This document shows, piece after piece, positions 1-9,159 of a DNA stretch of 64,000 nucleotides. This DNA comes from Candidatus Clavichlamydia salmonicola (GTDB lineage Bacteria > Chlamydiota > Chlamydiia > Chlamydiales > Chlamydiaceae). Location: contig NZ_WTCQ01000002.1 in the NCBI RefSeq assembly GCF_015356765.1, positions 1-64,000 of the forward strand, in the 5' to 3' direction. The number at the start of each line of letters is the position of its first letter. Position 1 is the stretch's first letter. A program made the position numbers and the translations under genes. The notes under the pieces are model-generated. The model was given only the letters and a program-made list of their open reading frames with translations, did not search any database and was not told where the DNA came from.

Positions 1-1893
1 TGTTACTGTTAGTCCTCCTTCTGCTATCGTTGTTGCATTTGCTAGGGTTGTTATTCCTGTTACTGACAAGCCTCCTGATGATATTTTCGCTCCTCCTGCA
101 AAAGTTGCTTCTCCTATATGCTCTGAGGTCCCTAATAATGTGGTTGCTTCTGAGACTGTCAACTCTCCTGTTACTGTTGTGATTCCTGCTATCGACGTAG
201 ATCCTGTTATTGCAGTAGTACCTGACACTGTTAATCCTCCAGAAGAAATGGTGGCTCCTCCTACTGTTACTGTTAGTCCACCTCGAGAAATTGTGGCTCC
301 TTTTTTTAACGTTGTAGCTTCTGCTACTGTTAAAGATCCAGTTAATGTAGTTGGTCCTTTGATAGCAGTTATTCCAGTAACTGATAACCCTCCTTCTGAT
401 ATCGCGATTCCTTCAGAAAAAGTGGCTGCTCCAATATGACTGGTTATGCCTTTTAGCGTCGTTTCTCCAGAAACTAGTAATGCTCCAGTAACTGTTCCTC
501 CAGCTAATGGAAGATATGTGTCTATCAAATAATTTAATGGAACCGCATCTGTTAAAGATATAGGTAAAGGCAAACCTGTAATAATATTATTATTTAAATT
601 TAAAGCTCCAGCTAAAGTACCCCCTGATAATGGCAAATACATAAATAAAGTATTAGTTAACGTCCCCAAGTTAACTGCATCATAGGGCTCAATAGGATCT
701 GCTAAAGAAGTGATATTATATTGGGACATATCTAATGGCCCTGTTGACAAAGAACTTGTGCTTGGGGATCCTATAATAGAGAGAGATTTTGCTATGGCTG
801 CTAATTTTTTAGTTAATGTCTGTAAGTTAACTGCATCTTTTGGAGAAATTGGATCTGCTAAGTTTGTAATTCTAAAACCTCCTCCCATATTTAAGTTACC
901 AATTAATGTCCCCCCTGTAATAGGTAATCCAGGTTTTCCCGCTCCTGTAAAGGTCATTGCATTAGAAAATAACTGCTGAACAAATTGATAAGGCACCGCA
1001 TCTGATGGATTTGATGGCTGTGGTAAGCCTGTAATTGTATTATCTGCCATATCAATTGTGCCACTAAGAACGCCACCAGAAAGAGAAAGAGCATTAAGAC
1101 TAGTCGTTGTTACATTTTGAAGTATTTGAAAAACACTTTGAAGCGTTGTTACATCTGTAGCAGCAACAGGATCTGCTACCCCTGAAATAGTATTTCCACT
1201 TAAAAAAAGCGGCCCTGTTAAAACACCACCTTTTAAATCTAATGCTTTAACAGATGATGCAGTTAAAGAAGAAAGTGCTGCTTTTAAATACTGTAGATTT
1301 ACTGCATCCATAGGAGCTAAAGGATTTCTTAAATCAGTGACCGTAAAAACCCCTGCCATGCTTAAATTGCCCTCTAAGACATCTCCTTTTTTAGAAACTA
1401 ATTCTTGCGACTCCAGAGTAATAATCGATGTATTTAAATTTTCAAATTTTACAATATATCCAGGTAATTCAGAAATTTTCTCAGGATACGGTGCAGATCC
1501 AATTGTAGTTACAGAAAAAGTATGATCAATTAAGGATCGCTGGAAAGTTTTTTTTCTTGATAAACAGCGCAGTTTTATTTGTTTTTTTTTTACAACGAGT
1601 TGTTTTGCTTTTTCTTCTATCTCTCTTAAGGTAATTTGCTTGCATAACCAAACTGATAATTTAATAAAACAAGATTTATTTTTTAATTCTATCTTATTTC
1701 TTTTGACGTTACATAAAAAAAATAGATGCTTCAAGCTACATCTATCTTTAACTAAAAAAGGTAATTTATCCTTTTCAAAAATTTCCAATGATTGACTTAT
1801 CTTTTAAGAATTATTTTTACTTCCTACACCTGTAGCATCATTTCTTTTTCCATTATTTGATTCTTCTTCAAATTCAAAATAATTACTTTCCAT
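1..1893 (-). pseudogene. Phage tail-fibre-like repeat protein, interrupted and truncated at the window edge
   Basis: One minus-strand frame is open from 1803 to the left edge, about 600 codons. It encodes modules of the type GGxLxGxLxLxxNxIxGLxxPxxxxDAVNxxYL, the pattern of phage tail-fibre and collar repeats. Nearer the edge these change to shorter repeats such as SGGLSVTGITT and TTLKGITSHIGEATF, probably a beta-helical or trimeric shaft. The ATG at 1891-1893 has a good ribosome binding site (GAGAGG, 1899-1904) and starts the same frame with the acidic peptide MESNYFEFEEE, but an in-frame TAA at 1804-1806 ends it after 29 codons. After the stop the first ATG is near 1360; a TTG at 1786-1788 is the only early alternative start. 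I read it as a recently broken gene or one restarted downstream. Its likely role is a surface or fibre structure, inferred only from the repeats. Confidence 0.6.
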
Positions 1894-2512
1894 AATTTCC
1901 TCTCTATCTCTAATACATTATCTCCTTTTCCTTTCGCCAATTAATAATTTTATTTTCATAGCTTAAAACACAAAATCGAAGATTCGTAAAAAAAAAATTT
2001 ATAAACATTTTTTAGAATTATATTTTTAATAAATTTTATTAAAACACTTATGTTTAATGATTTTAAAACCATAAATTATATTTTAATGGTTTTATCTCTG
2101 AACTTTTTTTTAAAAGGAATTTTTAGAAGGAAATTTTTTTTTAACATCTACCCATATTCATTGTCTTTTTAAAAAAAAAATAAATATTGATAGATAAAAA
2201 TTATGATTGTTTATTATATTCAAGAATAAATTTTATAAAATTAATTATAAAAATATTTTTCAATTTATTTTCATCTAATAACATCTCCTATGATTAATAA
2301 TTATTCTTGACTGATTTTGATCCTACAACTGCTAAGAAAAACATTGGCTTAATTACATAAATTAGACCATCATTACAATTTAAGAAGTACACCTACTTAG
2401 AGTGATATAGATATTTATTATCTGTAACACATAGTTATTAAGATAAATTTCTTTTGTTCTTTTTTAACTTTAATTTTCAAAAAATAAATAATGACTTGTA
2501 AGGAAAATTTTC
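1894..2512. other. AT-rich intergenic region
   Basis: About 620 bases of very AT-rich sequence lie between the divergent tail-fibre-like gene and the transporter gene. It must hold promoters for both, but I see no convincing -35/-10 pair, RNA gene or repeat. The last part carries the ribosome binding site TAAGGA around 2499-2504 for the transporter. Confidence 0.5.
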
Positions 2513-3910
2513 ATGCTTCATGAAACCCCTCGAAAATCTAATAAAAAATATTTAAGTACTTTTTCTATAGCTATGCTATCTTTAGGTTCAGTACTTAGCT
2601 TAAGAAGCCTGCCATTTTTAGCCCATCATGGACTTGCCATCATCTTTTACTATGGAATGGCTGTAACTTTTTTCATGATACCCTATGCTGTCATAGCAGC
2701 TGATCTGGTCTCTATTTTTCCTGGTGGAGTCTTTGTATGGGTAAAAGAAGCCTTTGGCCCTAGGCTAGGATTTTTTTCTATTTGGTTACAATGGTTCCAT
2801 AGTATTCCATGGTACCCTGCAGTTTTATCTTTTTTTGCCATTAGCATTGCTCGCATGGTATTTCCTGAACTATCTACTAATAAATTTTTTGTTTGGTTTG
2901 TTATTCTAATCATGTTCTGGGGACTAACATTTATTAACTTCCTTCACTTATCCTTCTCTTCATACCTCAGCACCATATGCCTTTTCATTGGAACTATTAT
3001 TCCAGGAGCCCTTCTAATAGGCATGGCCATTATATGGCTCATAAAAGGAAACCCTAGCTTTATATCTTTTTCTTCAAAAGAAATTTTACCTCAATCTAAG
3101 GGATTAATGGGATCTATAGCAATGATATCTGCAGCTTTTTTAACGTTTACAGGGCTAGAAACCAATGCTAATTTAATATTAGATATGAAAAATCCTAAAA
3201 AAAACTATCCCATTGCTCTTTTTATTGCTGCTGGTCTTTTATTTTTCTTTTTAGTTACTGGTACTCTTTCTATAGCTATGGTTATTCCTAAAAACGAAAT
3301 TAATCTAATCACAGCATTGATTGACGCCTTAGGGACCTTACTTACATGCACAGGACAAACATGGCCTCTAAAAATACTATCTATTGCCATTCTTTTTGGT
3401 ATTATTGGACAACTAAATGTTTGGCTGAGCGGCCCCGCAAGGGGATTGTGGCATAGTGCCAATTATGGGTGCTTACATCCTATTTTTACTAAAGTAAATA
3501 TAAATAACAGCCCTGTTGTTATTTTAATTTTTCAAGCAATACTTGTATCTATTGTTGCTTCATGCTTTTTGTTTATTTCTAACTTTAATTTTGCTTATTG
3601 GATTTTGAGCCTCTTTTGCACTCAACTTACATTAACCATGTATATAGTTATGATTTTTGCAGCTATTGTGCTTCATCATCGTTATCCAGAAAAAAAACGA
3701 AAAGATGGGCTATTAAAAACTAAATTTTCTATTTGGACAGTAAGTCTTACAGGTCTTATTTCTATCTTTTATACATTTGGCGTTGGATTTATTCCTCCTA
3801 CCGCTTTAGTTCCTCAAAACCTGCGTTTTACCTATGCATTAGCTATTATTGGAGGATTTTTAGCCTGTATTAGCCTACCTTTTTTGGTTTATTACAATAA
3901 AAAGAAATAA
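2513..3910 (+). CDS. APC-family amino-acid antiporter, GadC-like
   Basis: This is an integral membrane protein of 465 residues with about 12 hydrophobic segments and a basic C-terminal tail (YYNKKK). The stretch FPGGVFVWVKEAFGPRLGF, followed by IWLQWFHSIPWYPAVLSF (about residues 68-107), closely resembles the segment GGVYVWVKEAFG...LQW...WYPT of glutamate/GABA and related antiporters in the APC superfamily. Its likely role is amino-acid exchange at the cytoplasmic membrane, feeding an amino-acid-dependent intracellular bacterium; the substrate cannot be read from sequence. The ATG has a good ribosome binding site (AAGGA, 9 bases upstream). A clear paralogue lies at 38472-39857, and both sit beside Inc-like gene arrays. 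Confidence 0.85.
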   Translation: MLHETPRKSNKKYLSTFSIAMLSLGSVLSLRSLPFLAHHGLAIIFYYGMAVTFFMIPYAVIAADLVSIFPGGVFVWVKEAFGPRLGFFSIWLQWFHSIPWYPAVLSFFAISIARMVFPELSTNKFFVWFVILIMFWGLTFINFLHLSFSSYLSTICLFIGTIIPGALLIGMAIIWLIKGNPSFISFSSKEILPQSKGLMGSIAMISAAFLTFTGLETNANLILDMKNPKKNYPIALFIAAGLLFFFLVTGTLSIAMVIPKNEINLITALIDALGTLLTCTGQTWPLKILSIAILFGIIGQLNVWLSGPARGLWHSANYGCLHPIFTKVNINNSPVVILIFQAILVSIVASCFLFISNFNFAYWILSLFCTQLTLTMYIVMIFAAIVLHHRYPEKKRKDGLLKTKFSIWTVSLTGLISIFYTFGVGFIPPTALVPQNLRFTYALAIIGGFLACISLPFLVYYNKKK

Positions 3911-4090
3911 TATATTTTATTCTATTAAGGCCTTTATAAAATATTATCCTATATTTAAAAATAATTTTTTCTATTTATTAGAAAGTTTTTTTCGACAACC
4001 ATAACCTTCTACATTTAATGGGATGACCTTTTCAACTGTTGATTTATTTAAATTATTAAAGTAATTTATTACAATTTTAGAGCAATATCT

Positions 4091-5002
4091 ATGCCTACTT
4101 TTAATTCTATCCTTTCATCAGTCACTTCCAGAATCCCTAAGACACCTTCTCAAGCCTGCTCTAACATAAAAAAAAAATGTAGCACCTGCTTGAAAATTAT
4201 AGTTACTACTGGAAAATTGATCTTCATGGGAGGCATGGCTTCTGCAGGTTTTGCTATAGCAATGCATTGTGAATACACTACAAATAGTTGTTTTGTTGTT
4301 GCTAATGCAACAATGAATACTCGAAATAAAACGATTATTTTTCCAGCAAATTGCACATCGACAACGATATCTAAATGGAATATCACCTTGTCAGAAGGAA
4401 ATCGTGATTTACTTAGTGATAACTGCCTACTTCTTAGTCAATCATATGGCATAACTTGCTTATTTTTATCTGTATTTGCTGGAGCACAGCTCTGCATGCT
4501 TAAAGTTCCTCTTCAAGCAAGGAAAAATGATCCTGAACCACTTCCACAAGCAAATTATGAAACTCCTGGTTATTTTTCGTCTGCAGAGAGAAAAATGATT
4601 CGTCGATATATATATCAAAGCAAAAGAAATACTTGTTTAAAAATTATGAATTTACTGGCTGCTGGCACCTCTGGATTCTTTTGTAGCTCTTTTGAATGGG
4701 GATGTCACTCTGTAAGCTCCTCAATATTTTTTTTATCCCCTCTTACAACTACCCCATCTTTATCCAGGCATAATACATTTCTTATAACAAATTGCACCAT
4801 GGGTCATATTCTTGCTTTAATCTCTGCAGGATTTTTTTCTATAGAATGTGGTTTACTTTTTCTCAAACTTATTTTAAATGATGCCAAAAAGAACACGTCA
4901 CAAGGACAACAACTTCTGAAACAACTAGAAATTCATAATGTAAGAATAGTAGAGCTAACCAGAGCTTCTTTGCCACCATCACCTCATCCTCTATTACAAT
5001 AA
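4091..5002 (+). CDS. Four-TM Inc-like membrane protein with duplicated hairpin
   Basis: I do not recognise a named family. The 303-residue protein has four hydrophobic segments at about 35-58, 113-136, 182-205 and 234-260, arranged as two hairpins with unusually long loops (about 55 and 30 residues) that contain cysteines. The start of each hairpin shares the motif TCLKI (residues 32-36 and 181-185), which suggests internal duplication. The N-terminus carries SRIPKTPSQ, like the IPTT motif of the family B proteins at 27.7-38.3 kb. The C-terminal tail is hydrophilic. There is no cleavable signal peptide, which fits a type III-secreted inclusion-membrane protein, but that role is inferred from layout alone. 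Confidence 0.7.
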   Translation: MPTFNSILSSVTSRIPKTPSQACSNIKKKCSTCLKIIVTTGKLIFMGGMASAGFAIAMHCEYTTNSCFVVANATMNTRNKTIIFPANCTSTTISKWNITLSEGNRDLLSDNCLLLSQSYGITCLFLSVFAGAQLCMLKVPLQARKNDPEPLPQANYETPGYFSSAERKMIRRYIYQSKRNTCLKIMNLLAAGTSGFFCSSFEWGCHSVSSSIFFLSPLTTTPSLSRHNTFLITNCTMGHILALISAGFFSIECGLLFLKLILNDAKKNTSQGQQLLKQLEIHNVRIVELTRASLPPSPHPLLQ

Positions 5003-5161
5003 CAAATACAGCTAGTACAGGTCTTCTATCTTCTGCTTCATGGGCATAATTCAAGAAAAATTTAATGAATTTTATTTTTAAATTAATTAGAAAATGATTA
5101 CTATTTTAATTATAAAAATGTTAAATTAGTTGTTTTTAACATTAATTATTATAATTTTTTT

Positions 5162-6301
5162 ATGAAAATAAAAGATTTATCTTTTTTTAAAGACACTATT
5201 TATATTTCTCCACAAATACAAAAAAAATCTTTGTCTTTTCAAGTTCTTTCCTATTTAGAACTATGGCTATCAACAGGTCCATCATGCTGCCCTAACAATA
5301 AATATGAATTGCAAAGCAACTCACCTAATTGCACTACTCTATCTATTTTTTCTGCACAAAAAAAAATAAAAAACCCTTACGTGCTCTCCACAAGTAAAAA
5401 AATTGCTTTTTATTGTTTAAAAATCTTATCTACTATTTTAATCTTTCCTCGTCTTATTGCTGAATTAATCAGATTTAATCTAAGGAAAGGAATAGAAAAT
5501 CTTTTGGATTTTCCTATAGTAAAAATAAATCATAAAATTTATAACTCTGAAGCAATAAACTCCCAGATTGCTACAATTTATTCTCAACTTCTTGAACAAT
5601 CTCCAGTAAATGGAGTTATATATCCAAAATCTTCAAACATATTATATCAATCAGATATTCCTTTAATAATTCCTTTTGAACTAACTCAATACCCTGAATT
5701 GACCTTTAAAATAGGAAGGACTCCCCCATTAAGCAATAAAAAATCTCTTTTATCTCAAGAAATAGATAACATGAGAATTGTTGAAAAATGTTTAAAAAAA
5801 CAAAAGACATTACAGCATTTTTATCTACCTCTTGCTTACATCTATAACGAAGACCAAGAAGATTGGGAAGAGTTTCCTTGCTTCATTATTGAACACAAAA
5901 GCAACGAATTGAATTCGAATACATTGCAAGCTTTTAATCTATGGAAAAACAATGAAATAAAAGCTATTCCTGTGTTTGTAGCATTTGCTCGCTTTTTATA
6001 CACTTCTGGCTACCCTTACACAAACCCTTCAGAGCACATTTTGAATATATCCAAAGACACTATAACCATGACTATTAAAGCTGATAAGGATTTTCATAAT
6101 TTGAATGACGATTTTACTAAAAATCAAATCTATTTTCTTTTCCAAGATTTACACACAGAAGCCTGCATGGACGCTATTATCCAAAAAATCGTCATGGAAG
6201 AAAATGAAACAAAAGGACAATCTGCAGGACTAGTAGTGAAGAATGAGCTGGAAAAAATCAAGCAAGACCGCCTCCAAATGATTGAATCAGAACAACTATA
6301 A
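5162..6301 (+). CDS. Family A paralogue 1 (DUF648-like layout)
   Basis: First of six tandem paralogues. The 379-residue protein opens with LSFFKDTI (6-13) and VLSYLELWLS (28-37). It then has a hydrophobic segment ending in the signature LIFPRLIAELIRFNLR (about 93-108), a variable linker, and a C-terminal domain with YPELTFKIGR, FIIEHK, FVAFARFLYTSG and DLHTEACMDAII. A short helix-forming N-terminal module, one hydrophobic segment followed by Arg, and a PGLxFK-type domain recall the multicopy chlamydial DUF648 family; this is from memory and unsearched. No Shine-Dalgarno precedes the ATG (only T/A). The next copy follows after 184 bases on the same strand. Function unknown; probably membrane-associated and host-directed. 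Confidence 0.75.
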   Translation: MKIKDLSFFKDTIYISPQIQKKSLSFQVLSYLELWLSTGPSCCPNNKYELQSNSPNCTTLSIFSAQKKIKNPYVLSTSKKIAFYCLKILSTILIFPRLIAELIRFNLRKGIENLLDFPIVKINHKIYNSEAINSQIATIYSQLLEQSPVNGVIYPKSSNILYQSDIPLIIPFELTQYPELTFKIGRTPPLSNKKSLLSQEIDNMRIVEKCLKKQKTLQHFYLPLAYIYNEDQEDWEEFPCFIIEHKSNELNSNTLQAFNLWKNNEIKAIPVFVAFARFLYTSGYPYTNPSEHILNISKDTITMTIKADKDFHNLNDDFTKNQIYFLFQDLHTEACMDAIIQKIVMEENETKGQSAGLVVKNELEKIKQDRLQMIESEQL

Positions 6302-6425
6302 ACAGTTTTAAGAATTCAAACTTCATAGGATAGGGCTATTTTTTGAAATAAAAAAAATTTTACACGCTCATAATTATCAAAAATAAAAATAGTTACAATT
6401 TAAAAAACAATTTGTACTATTAGTG

Positions 6426-6458
6426 TTGACTTTATTTTTTAATTTCTTTTAATATAAC
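6426..6458 (+). promoter_or_regulatory. Possible sigma-66/70-type promoter upstream of family A copy 2
   Basis: TTGACT at 6426-6431 is followed after 17 bases by TTAATA (6449-6454), overlapping TATAAC (6453-6458). The -35 element is good and the -10 element weak. In DNA this AT-rich, chance matches are common, so this is only a candidate. It would place the start of transcription about 20 bases before the ATG at 6486. Confidence 0.25.
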
Positions 6459-6485
6459 AAGTAACCTTTTTACTAAAAACATATT

Positions 6486-7658
6486 ATGTCAAATTCAATT
6501 CATAATTTTTCTCAAGAAAAATTAACGAATCTGTCTTTCTTTAAAGATAGCATTCACATTGCTCATCAAATACAAGTGCAATCATCTGCACTTAAAACAT
6601 TGAATCATCTAGAAACATGGTTATCTAATTCTTCTGCACTAGATCATAATTACCTTGTAGAACAAAATCCTACTGATAAAACGCTATGGATCTTAACACC
6701 TAATACTGATCCACAAGTAAATGCATCCCTATCACCAAAAACAAAAGCTATATTAGGAATATTAAAAACATTAGCCACTGTAACTGTAATTCCTAGGTTA
6801 ATAGCTGAACTCGTAAGATTTGGATTAAGACAATTTTTACAATTAAAGTTATCCTCTGAAAGCATAAATCCTAATGCATTCATGAGTACAGATCACGAAG
6901 AATTCAGCACCACAAAACATAGTCCTATCCATGATTATGCCCAACTATTAACCAATGTTGACCCTAACAATAGTTCAACTTACTTAGAAGGAATGAAATA
7001 CTATTCATCAAAAAATTCACTTATGTGTGTTGAAGCAAAGCAGTTTCCTGGTCTTATCTTTAAAACTATCCAAGGTAATATAGAGACTGCATCAGATACC
7101 TATAAAGAAGCTGCTATAGTTTTATATACAACACATAGAAATCTTAAGAAATTACAACAAATTGTTCAGGAAAATGAGTTCCTATCAACTTACATTCATA
7201 TTCCTCATTCTAGGTACTATGATCAAGAAAATAGTCGACCTTTCCTTCTACAAGAAAAAGTTCCTATTGATCATAGTGTTTCTGCAAATAACATGTGGGA
7301 AGACAATGAAAACTCTGCCAGCCTTATTTTTTGCGCTTTAGCACAACTTATCTTTGAAAAAGGAGTTGAATTCTCAGACCCAACTCAATTCACTCTTTAT
7401 CAAGGCAGCTCTAATCCTGTAGGAAGTATTATAGGAAGAGTTAAATTTATTGAACACAATAGTCGTGATAACCAATTAAAACAGATAAAAAAACTTTTTT
7501 CTTATCTTTCTGATCCAGAGTGTATGAATCTCATTATTAAAACATTGGTGAATATAGAAAAAACAATTGATGACAATATAGCCGCCTTATTAGAAAATTC
7601 TTTAAGAGATTTAAAAGAAGCGCGTTTAGGAGAAATAGCTAAAAATACTTCTACTTAA
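6486..7658 (+). CDS. Family A paralogue 2
   Basis: The 390-residue protein has the same layout as copy 1: LSFFKDSI near residue 17, TLNHLETWLSN, a hydrophobic segment ending in VIPRLIAELVRFGLR (about 99-113), then FPGLIFKTI (about residues 192-200), LLQEKVPI and CALAQLIFEKG. The C-terminus ends in a charged helix (RDLKEARLGEIAK), comparable to KIKQDRLQMIE in copy 1. The first dozen residues are longer than in copy 1, so the start is uncertain by a few codons, and there is no recognisable ribosome binding site. Function unknown. Its neighbours on both sides are copies of the same gene. Confidence 0.75.
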   Translation: MSNSIHNFSQEKLTNLSFFKDSIHIAHQIQVQSSALKTLNHLETWLSNSSALDHNYLVEQNPTDKTLWILTPNTDPQVNASLSPKTKAILGILKTLATVTVIPRLIAELVRFGLRQFLQLKLSSESINPNAFMSTDHEEFSTTKHSPIHDYAQLLTNVDPNNSSTYLEGMKYYSSKNSLMCVEAKQFPGLIFKTIQGNIETASDTYKEAAIVLYTTHRNLKKLQQIVQENEFLSTYIHIPHSRYYDQENSRPFLLQEKVPIDHSVSANNMWEDNENSASLIFCALAQLIFEKGVEFSDPTQFTLYQGSSNPVGSIIGRVKFIEHNSRDNQLKQIKKLFSYLSDPECMNLIIKTLVNIEKTIDDNIAALLENSLRDLKEARLGEIAKNTST

Positions 7659-7778
7659 ATTCTTTTTTTTTTCAAATCAATATATTTTTCTCTTAATTTA
7701 GGAATAATTGTAACTATTATTTTTTGAAATAGATTAAAATACTATTTCTTTAATGATATTAATTGATTTGAAAACACT

Positions 7779-9044
7779 ATGCCTATATCAATAACTCGTT
7801 ATATTCAACCATTTCTATCTAATCCTTTGGGACATAGAGATAATTTGATATTTTCTCCTGAAGTGAAAGCCACATCTAAAATTATCAATATCCTTGCCAA
7901 TTTAGAAGAATGGTTAAGCTCTGCTCCTTCTTGCTCTCAAAGAACTACATATCAGGTTTTAATAAATCCTTTAAATACTAATACCCATTCTGTATGGCTT
8001 ACTGAAAATACTTTGCCTTCACACACTACATATAAAAAAAATGCTCTTTTCATCACCTTAAAAGTTCTAGCTACACTGTTAATTATTCCAAGATTAGTCG
8101 CTGAAATTATTCGTTTTGGTCTACGCAAATATTTAAACTTTCAACTACAACCAAGATTAGATGCTCCAAAAAAAGTAAAGCATCGACAACATATTATACC
8201 AAAAAAGACAGAAACCAATAAATTTCTAGAATTACATAACATAATTCAACTACTAAAAGAAACTATCTTAGATAGAAAGTATCACCCTGAAATTACATAC
8301 CTTAGTCTACCCACAGACGATTTTAAAAATATTACCTTTACTATTAATAGTTATCCAGGAGTACTGTTTAGAACTATTCTAGGCGTTATATTAAAGGATG
8401 GAAGAGTAATACATGCCTCAGCAGGCATTCAAAATTTAGTAAATCAGTTAAATTTTGAAAACTCTATTCGACTTAGTATAAAAAATTTAAAAATAAAACA
8501 TCTTGAACTATTAAAAAAAATTCCTTGCTTAAAATCTAACGAAGAAGCAGGCCCCTCCCACAGTTCAATACAACTTCAATATGTCATTGAAGAGAATCTT
8601 CCTTTGCAATCTTCTGAAAATGCTCTACAAATGTGGAATGAGAATGAAGAACAAATTATACCTTTATTTGTAGAATTAGCTCTTTTATTAGCTGCCATCC
8701 CTTTTAATTTCAATGGTCCAGAAAATTGTCAACTAATTCAACAAGATAATGGATCTTATAAAATGCATCTCATTAATCTCTTCCCTATAAATCTTAATGA
8801 TTTTCCTACATTAGAGACCATAAGTATGAGTACATCTAATGAGCTGATTATTCATCAAATGCTGATATTATTTGATTTTTTACAAACAGAATTATGTATG
8901 CAGTCAATTATTAATGCATTAATAATTCAACATCAACACAATCCTTTGGTAGATATATCATTACTTGAAGAAATGCTTATAACAAGCAAGAATAATCGTC
9001 TTGATGATCTTGACAACTGTTTTTCTTTTTTTGATGACTTATAA
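7779..9044 (+). CDS. Family A paralogue 3
   Basis: At 421 residues this is the longest family A copy. The N-terminal LSFFKD motif is replaced by NLIFSPEVK, but ILANLEEWLSSAPSC and the signature LIIPRLVAEIIRFGLRK (about residues 107-123) are well kept. Downstream come YPGVLFRTI, a motif like FVIEENLPL (YVIEENLPL) and FVELALLLAAI. In place of the Asn seen before FPI in other copies it has FNGPENCQLI. The C-terminus is acidic and aromatic (LDNCFSFFDDL). There is no ribosome binding site in the 18 bases before the ATG. Divergence within the array suggests an old duplication under diversifying pressure; function unknown. Confidence 0.72.
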   Translation: MPISITRYIQPFLSNPLGHRDNLIFSPEVKATSKIINILANLEEWLSSAPSCSQRTTYQVLINPLNTNTHSVWLTENTLPSHTTYKKNALFITLKVLATLLIIPRLVAEIIRFGLRKYLNFQLQPRLDAPKKVKHRQHIIPKKTETNKFLELHNIIQLLKETILDRKYHPEITYLSLPTDDFKNITFTINSYPGVLFRTILGVILKDGRVIHASAGIQNLVNQLNFENSIRLSIKNLKIKHLELLKKIPCLKSNEEAGPSHSSIQLQYVIEENLPLQSSENALQMWNENEEQIIPLFVELALLLAAIPFNFNGPENCQLIQQDNGSYKMHLINLFPINLNDFPTLETISMSTSNELIIHQMLILFDFLQTELCMQSIINALIIQHQHNPLVDISLLEEMLITSKNNRLDDLDNCFSFFDDL

Positions 9045-9159
9045 AGTCTTAAATATATTGAAAAATAGTTAGTAAATGAAACTTATAATTAAATAATATA
9101 CTATAATTTATTAAATTAATAATCTGAAAGAATTCTATATATTTATACATTCAAATATT

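Noticed and set aside
140-1525. Plus-strand frames rich in Val, Pro and Ala across the tail-fibre region
   Set aside because: They are reverse-strand shadows of the Gly/Thr/Leu-rich repeat protein, whose frame is open without interruption for about 600 codons.
6426-6458. Whether all family A genes have their own promoter
   Set aside because: Only the gap before copy 2 shows a passable -35 element; AT richness makes other matches meaningless, so I did not annotate promoters for the rest.
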